Assembly (NCBI GenBank): GCA_964513205.1
Contig: CAZELP010000028.1
Coordinates: 1-19,512, forward strand
Reading direction: 5' to 3'
Origin: JAGVJT01 sp964513205
GTDB lineage: Bacteria > Pseudomonadota > Gammaproteobacteria > Legionellales > Legionellaceae
DNA length: 19,512 nt
Below the pieces are notes generated by a model. It was not told the DNA's origin, ran no database searches, and saw only the letters and a program-made list of their open reading frames with translations. Positions 15,634 to 19,512 of this stretch are shown piece after piece. Every line of letters starts with the position of its first letter. Within the stretch, counting starts at the first letter, position 1. Both the position numbers and the translations under genes were made by a program.

Positions 15634-16173
15634 CTAACGCACCGTGATTTTTAACATATCGGTTGGGTGACCAACGAGACGATGCTCTAATATCCATTGC
15701 GCGTTTTGTTTTTTATAAAAACCATTTAAACTGGGTTTCAATGTTTCTAGTAACAGCGTGTCAACCTGCATTTGTTGGGATAACCTTTTAATTTGCTGAA
15801 GCATTTGACGACCAACACCTAAAGTACGATATGCAGAGTCTACATAAATAAACCAGAGTTCTTTGGCGTGTCGCATATCTTGCCCAGGTCTTGTCAACAG
15901 AGCTTCTGTGAATGGCTTGTCTTCGATTCGAAATGCACCTACCAGTTGCTGATGATAGAAAGCCAGATGAATATGTGCTGTGCAGTCTAATAATTCGTGT
16001 TGACGTTCTTCTATTGCTTGAGTACGTGTTTTATTCTTGTCATATAAATACCCCCATTCATCTGTAAACCAAGTCGCAATAGCATTGAGATACTTTTGAA
16101 AAAGAAGAGGATTGGATATTTGATCTAATGTTGTGAAGTTCAATATAGGTTTTGCCGAACTGAATAAAAGCAT
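15634..16173 (-). CDS. GNAT family N-acetyltransferase
   Basis: The 179-residue protein has the GNAT layout. The acetyl-CoA-binding motif A is at about 106-130 (ELWFIYVDSAYRTLGVGRQMLQ, with R116-x-x-G-x-G), preceded by strand HIHLAFYHQQLVGAFRI and followed by VDTLLLETLKPSLNGFYKKQNAQ (motif B). The substrate is unknown. I start at 16173 because GGAG lies 5 bases upstream on the minus strand. The frame continues open to an ATG at 16284, but that would add 37 residues overlapping comF with no ribosome site. A TATAAT near 16240 on the minus strand could give independent expression. The gene is downstream of comF, 64 bases after its stop, so co-transcription is also possible. Confidence 0.85.
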   Translation of the reverse strand: MLLFSSAKPILNFTTLDQISNPLLFQKYLNAIATWFTDEWGYLYDKNKTRTQAIEERQHELLDCTAHIHLAFYHQQLVGAFRIEDKPFTEALLTRPGQDMRHAKELWFIYVDSAYRTLGVGRQMLQQIKRLSQQMQVDTLLLETLKPSLNGFYKKQNAQWILEHRLVGHPTDMLKITVR

Positions 16174-16237
16174 ATTTACTCCGTATTTTTGAAAGAGAAC
16201 ATGAGGTAGAGTTTGACGGTAAAAATCTGATGTTTGA

Positions 16238-16972
16238 TTATAATGCACGAGCAATACACCATAATGCAACTGTTTCAACGCCACTTTCTTTCAGTAATTT
16301 TGCTATCTGATTTCCAGTTTCACGTGTGGTGGTGAGGTCATCAAGCAGTGTAACATGACGATATGTGTTTGGAAGGACCAAATAAGCATTTGCTGTATTT
16401 TTTTGCCGTTCTTTTGCGCTAAGTTGTGCTGAAGTGCGTGTGTGCTTTATCTTAATACAAGTTTGATTGTCTACTTGAATTCCCGTTTTTTTTGACAATG
16501 CTTTTGCAAGCCATAATGTATGATGAAATCCTCTTTCTCGTAGTCGTGTTGTGTGCATTGGAACGGGGATGATACAGTCTGTTTTATAATTTTCAGGTAA
16601 GGCATGCAACATGAGTTCGGTTAGCGTCGATGTTAAAAAATAACCTTCGTGGTACTTAAAGTGATGAATTAAGAAACGTAAAGGTGCGGTGTAAATATAA
16701 TTTGTCATGATTTGATCAAGAGGTGTGGGTTGGGTAATACATGCTCCACATTGATTGTCTATACGCTCTCGATAATCTAGTTCCTGAGCGTCTCTAAGAT
16801 TCGGTAGCGGAAGTGCACAATTGACGCATGGATTTTCGATGAGCTCTAGACATTGGATGCAGTCGTGACACACACTGGTCGTTGTTGGGAGTTGACAAAT
16901 AAAGCAATATATCCGTGGCTTTAATGCTTGTGTTATAATGCGTGTGATGTTTTTCCATGTTTGGCCTGCCAT
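16238..16972 (-). CDS. comF: ComF family phosphoribosyltransferase-like protein
   Basis: The 244-residue protein matches ComF. The N-terminal part has four Cys pairs or clusters (C23-x2-C26, C35-x2-C38, C49-x2-C52, C75-x2-C78), consistent with zinc binding. The C-terminal phosphoribosyltransferase-like domain holds IIPVPMHTTRLRERGFHHTLWLAKAL and RTSAQLSAKERQKN. ComF proteins are required for DNA uptake or handling in competent bacteria; their enzymatic reaction is unclear. The PRPP-binding loop reads VTLLDDLTTTRETG, where most relatives have a Gly after the TT(T), so a variant loop is seen. The ATG at 16972 shares the CATG tetranucleotide with the bioC start; an in-frame ATG at 16996 would add eight residues inside bioC. 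Neither start has a good ribosome site. Confidence 0.9.
   Translation of the reverse strand: MAGQTWKNITRIITQALKPRIYCFICQLPTTTSVCHDCIQCLELIENPCVNCALPLPNLRDAQELDYRERIDNQCGACITQPTPLDQIMTNYIYTAPLRFLIHHFKYHEGYFLTSTLTELMLHALPENYKTDCIIPVPMHTTRLRERGFHHTLWLAKALSKKTGIQVDNQTCIKIKHTRTSAQLSAKERQKNTANAYLVLPNTYRHVTLLDDLTTTRETGNQIAKLLKESGVETVALWCIARAL
16931..16939 (+). promoter_or_regulatory. Extended -10 element for bioC inside comF
   Basis: TGTTATAAT at 16931-16939 is a perfect extended -10 (TG, one base, TATAAT). No -35 is visible at a normal distance; the nearest TTGACA (16892-16897) is 36 bases away. A start of transcription near 16946 would leave about 25 bases before ATG 16971. The element lies in the coding sequence of comF on the other strand. 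Confidence 0.42.
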
Positions 16973-17765
16973 GAAAAAAGAACGTAATTTATTCATCCGT
17001 GAAGTGTCCGCTGTGTTTAATTCAGCCGCTTCATTTTATAAACAAAACTCTCGTGTTTCAGATGAAATCGGACGTCGTTTGATGGAGCGGCTGGATTATT
17101 TCAAACTTTCACCCCATTATATTTTAGATTTGGGTTCTGGAGTAGGGAATTTTTCTAAGCGTCTGAAACAGCGTTATCCTAATGCCACAGTTGTGAGTTT
17201 TGATTTGTCATTGCAAATGACACAAATCGCTCGGAAGCAGCAACGATTTAGAAAGCGCTCGACATTTGTTTGCGGAGACATGCATGCGCTTCCTTTTCAA
17301 AATAAACAATTTGACTTGATTTTTTCAAACCAAGCATTGCAATGGTCTTATGATTTGAAAGATGTTCTGGGTGAGCTGCATCGTGTGATGCAGCCATCGG
17401 GATGTCTTTTGTTCTCAATGTTGGGTCCTGACACAATGAAGGAGGCTAATCTGCTATTGCAATGTGCTCCATCTATGCCCACTTTGATTGACATGCATGA
17501 TGTCGGAGATGCCATGATTGAAATAGGATTTGACGATCCTGTTTTAGATATGGAAATGCTCACGGTCAATTATAAGACGTTTGACACTTTGACTCATTCT
17601 TTGAAAACTCAGGGACTTTCTTGTATAAAGCCAGAAAAAGAGTGGCCGTCTTCACTTTCTTTTGAAATTTTATACGGGCATGCCTGGCGGCTTTTGGATA
17701 AACAAAAAACGGTAGGGGGAGAAACGTTTATCCCTCTTCATTTTCTGAGCAAATCCTCTACCTAA
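16971..17765 (+). CDS. bioC: Malonyl-ACP O-methyltransferase (biotin synthesis) BioC
   Basis: BioC methylates malonyl-ACP with S-adenosylmethionine so that the fatty-acid machinery can build the pimeloyl chain of biotin; it acts in the cytoplasm. The 264-residue protein has the class I methyltransferase motifs ILDLGSGVGNFSKRL (51-65), VVSFDLSLQM (74-83) and GDMHALPF (102-109). It also has the BioC-typical stretch IFSNQALQWSYDL then ELHRVMQPSGCLLFSMLGPDTMKEA (117-159). Start at 16971 (MKKERN) because BioC homologues begin near the conserved VFNSAASFY; an upstream ATG at 16938 would lie in the promoter element. No other bio genes are adjacent. The gene is divergent from comF with coincident starts. 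A generic methyltransferase is the alternative but the LGPDT motif favours BioC. Confidence 0.9.
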   Translation: MKKERNLFIREVSAVFNSAASFYKQNSRVSDEIGRRLMERLDYFKLSPHYILDLGSGVGNFSKRLKQRYPNATVVSFDLSLQMTQIARKQQRFRKRSTFVCGDMHALPFQNKQFDLIFSNQALQWSYDLKDVLGELHRVMQPSGCLLFSMLGPDTMKEANLLLQCAPSMPTLIDMHDVGDAMIEIGFDDPVLDMEMLTVNYKTFDTLTHSLKTQGLSCIKPEKEWPSSLSFEILYGHAWRLLDKQKTVGGETFIPLHFLSKSST

Positions 17766-17792
17766 TTCAGTCAAAACAAAAACTAAATGATG

Positions 17793-17839
17793 TTGCCTTC
17801 TGTCTTGATTAAGATATGATGAAGATTTCGATCTTAGGA
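17793..17839 (+). promoter_or_regulatory. phhA promoter, small leader hairpin and ribosome site
   Basis: TTGCCT (17793-17798) and TATGAT (17815-17820) are 16 bases apart. The predicted transcript begins near 17827. AAGAT and ATCTT (17822-17826 with 17831-17835) flank TTCG, a stable RNA tetraloop, but the start site may fall inside the stem. AGGA at 17836-17839 is 8 bases before the ATG. Confidence 0.5.
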
Positions 17840-17847
17840 AAAAAATC

Positions 17848-18666
17848 ATGACATTTGTCAGTCAGTATGTTTCGCATCAACCTGACGAAAAAGGGTTTGT
17901 GAATTATAGTGCAGAAGAGCATCGTGTTTGGTCGATTTTATTTGAGCGTCAAATCAAATTATTGCCTCATCGTGCATGTGATGATTATCTTCAAGGATTG
18001 CATGATTTAAATTTTTCAACAAAAAAAATCCCACAATTGCCAGAGGTTAGTCGTGTTTTGCAAGCCAAAACAGGTTGGCGTGTTCAGCCTGTTGCCGCAC
18101 TTATTTCTGCGCGCGAATTTTTCGAATTGTTGGCACAGCGGGCTTTTCCGGCCGCGACATTTATTCGCCGTTTTGAAGCGTTGGATTATGTGAAAGAGCC
18201 CGATATTTTTCATGAACTCTTCGGGCATTGCCCAATGTTGATGAACCCTGTTTTTGCGAATTTCGTGCATGATTATGCTCAAAAAGTCCTGACTTTTCCC
18301 GAAAGTGATTGGCCTTTGCTGCAACGTATGTTTTGGTTTACTGTCGAATTTGGTTTGATAAAGACATCGTCCGGGATTCGCATTTATGGCGGGGGGATCC
18401 TTTCTTCTATTCATGAAACTGTTTACAGTGTTGAAAGTGATAAACCGTTGAGAGTCTTATTTAATCCGACTGCCGTATTGCGAACACCTTATCGAATCGA
18501 TGAAGTTCAAGTGATTTATTATGTGATTGATGATTTTGATGTGCTGTATCGGCTGACAGAAGAAATGGCCACATACATTCAGCGTGCACGCGAATTTAAA
18601 GAGTTTGTTCCTTTGTTTCAGACAAAAAATGCAGAACAGCAGAATCTTCATATTCATGCTTGTTAA
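17848..18666 (+). CDS. phhA: Phenylalanine-4-hydroxylase
   Basis: PhhA is a monomeric, iron- and pterin-dependent enzyme of the cytoplasm that converts phenylalanine to tyrosine. The 272-residue protein is the typical bacterial length, without the mammalian regulatory domain. The iron ligands are all visible: H122 and H127 in PDIFHELFGHCPML, and E167 in FWFTVEFGLI. Other landmarks are TGWRVQPVAALISAREFFELLAQRAFPAATFIR, the GIRIYGGGILSSIHE segment and YRIDEVQVIYYVIDDFD. In Legionella relatives the enzyme feeds tyrosine to pyomelanin and helps growth without tyrosine; that is known for the group and not shown here. No pterin carbinolamine dehydratase gene (phhB) is next to it. It has its own promoter. 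Confidence 0.97.
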   Translation: MTFVSQYVSHQPDEKGFVNYSAEEHRVWSILFERQIKLLPHRACDDYLQGLHDLNFSTKKIPQLPEVSRVLQAKTGWRVQPVAALISAREFFELLAQRAFPAATFIRRFEALDYVKEPDIFHELFGHCPMLMNPVFANFVHDYAQKVLTFPESDWPLLQRMFWFTVEFGLIKTSSGIRIYGGGILSSIHETVYSVESDKPLRVLFNPTAVLRTPYRIDEVQVIYYVIDDFDVLYRLTEEMATYIQRAREFKEFVPLFQTKNAEQQNLHIHAC

Positions 18667-18757
18667 AAAACGCGGATTTTTGCGATTGAAGTCAGATATT
18701 TTGAGAACTTACGAAAAAAAATCGATCGTTTCATTTTTCTTTACCAACATCATCATG

Positions 18758-18818
18758 AATGCCCGCCTAATGCGGGCAAGACCCTAATCGGACAGTCGTG
18801 TGCCCGCGTCGGGATGAC
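18758..18818. repeat. GC-rich palindromic repeat cluster
   Basis: A perfect stem TGCCCGC/GCGGGCA (18760-18766 with 18772-18778, loop CTAAT) is followed by a related half-copy: CCTAATCGGACA (18783-18794) echoes CCTAATGCGGGCA, and TGCCCGC recurs at 18801-18807, followed by CGGG that pairs with CCCG around CGT. The cluster is much richer in GC than its surroundings. It looks like a dispersed REP-like intergenic element. It could also form the 3' hairpin of phhA or of the facing gene, though no T run follows directly. Confidence 0.5.
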
Positions 18819-18851
18819 ATGTTTTTTCGTCATGTATAGAACGAAATTTAT

Positions 18852-19490
18852 TTATCCTAGTGACATCTCAGCAAAAGGCTCTTCAAGTGGCTTAATCTCA
18901 GGCGGGGCTATGAAACCAGCAAAAATTTGTAACTTTTCGATCGCCAGACGAATTTCTTCAGCATTTATGAGGATCTTAGTGCGTGCAGATGAATCACGAC
19001 CAAAAATACCGCTGTTTACAGCTTGCGCTGCTGTGCGAACATGATAAGCATCACGATCAATGTATGTGCCACCTATTCCTCTGCTGTTCAATGGCATGTT
19101 TTTGGTCGCATTCACCAAGCCGAAGATCTCGCGTGTTTCGTCTTTTGAAATGCTTCTATCATATTCATTTTTTGACTGCTCAATTTTTTTGTCAAACTCC
19201 TTTTTTAACGTATATACGGCAAATCCAAATCCCATAGGGAAGATAAATCTCGTTTTTCCAAAAGTATCTTCACAATTCTGCCCATCTCGATAAAGAAGTA
19301 TTTCTTTGGCTATATCATAGCTTGCTGACTGTAGTCGAGCTTGTGTTTCGTTTTGGTCTTTTTGAGGAATTCCCATGCGAGCTAACTGACTCGAGAGTTG
19401 GTCGTCTCGGAACGCAATAAAATTTTTTAATGCCGTTATAATTATCGTCAGTCCTTCTAGGTTCTGTGAACCAATTTTTAGCGCATCCAT
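18852..19490 (-). CDS. Unrecognised 212-residue protein
   Basis: The frame is intact on the minus strand, with AGGGG about 8 bases before the ATG at 19490. I do not recognise a family. No signal peptide; a hydrophobic stretch at about 82-94 (FIFPMGFGFAVYT) is too short and interrupted to call a membrane helix. Elsewhere it is helical and charged (KKEFDKKIEQSKNEYDRS, 97-114). The C-terminus (PPEIKPLEEPFAEMSLG) carries several Glu residues close to the end, a pattern seen in substrates of the Dot/Icm type IV secretion system, but this is only suggestive. The gene faces phhA across the palindromic cluster. Upstream context is cut by the window edge. Confidence 0.75.
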   Translation of the reverse strand: MDALKIGSQNLEGLTIIITALKNFIAFRDDQLSSQLARMGIPQKDQNETQARLQSASYDIAKEILLYRDGQNCEDTFGKTRFIFPMGFGFAVYTLKKEFDKKIEQSKNEYDRSISKDETREIFGLVNATKNMPLNSRGIGGTYIDRDAYHVRTAAQAVNSGIFGRDSSARTKILINAEEIRLAIEKLQIFAGFIAPPEIKPLEEPFAEMSLG

Positions 19491-19512
19491 ATGAGCGCCC
19501 CTACAAAGTGTA

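Noticed and set aside
16174..16284. N-terminal extension of the GNAT gene overlapping comF
   Set aside because: The internal ATG at 16173 has a GGAG site at proper spacing; the upstream ATG has none, and the added residues do not belong to a GNAT fold.
18584..18787. 67-codon plus frame across the end of phhA
   Set aside because: It overlaps the phhA C-terminus in another frame, runs into the palindromic repeat and has no ribosome site.
18814..19293. Plus-strand open frames over the right-hand gene
   Set aside because: They are shadows of the 212-residue minus-strand gene, which has a good ribosome site and covers the whole stretch.

Overview
The window reads as chromosomal DNA of a low-GC (visually about 40 % GC) gammaproteobacterium. 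The best fit is an intracellular or protist-associated lineage of the Legionella/Coxiella type. That placement is an inference. It rests on the joined housekeeping order accD-folC-dedD-cvpA ... surE ... nlpD-rpoS, an L,D-transpeptidase resembling the Legionella EnhA group, a small secreted Cys-rich protein of a type I associate with Legionella relatives, a PhhA phenylalanine hydroxylase, and several proteins of no recognisable family. No rRNA, tRNA, CRISPR array, insertion sequence or phage gene was seen.

Layout. Bases 1-676 (minus) hold the N-terminal 225 codons of a secreted L,D-transpeptidase that runs off the left edge. Bases 832-5328 (plus) form a tight run: accD, folC, dedD, cvpA, a small EexN-like lipoprotein and surE. 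Most junctions overlap or are only a few bases apart. A hairpin with a T run separates this from yqaA-nlpD-rpoS (5438-7876). Converging on rpoS are a small Cys-rich exported protein and rmuC (minus, 7897-9496). ligA-queA-tgt-like (9551-13343) runs divergently from rmuC, each pair joined by an ATGA overlap. Bases 13451-15508 carry two unrecognised proteins that probably form one unit and end in a terminator overlapping the last stop codon. A GNAT acetyltransferase and comF lie on minus (15634-16972). bioC starts in the same CATG tetranucleotide as comF but on plus, followed by phhA. The right edge holds a GC-rich palindromic repeat cluster and an unrecognised 212-residue protein on minus.

How the genes fit together. 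The first operon mixes fatty-acid initiation (AccD), folate (FolC) and division or envelope functions (DedD, CvpA). SurE, NlpD and RpoS form the classical stationary-phase neighbourhood, here without pcm. queA belongs to queuosine synthesis, but the gene in the usual tgt position encodes a shortened Tgt relative that lacks the catalytic landmarks and keeps the zinc site. This is the most interesting item in the window. bioC supplies the biotin primer step, and comF and rmuC are DNA-related. Four intact proteins without a recognised function (13451, 14960, 7897 and 19490) are the accessory content.
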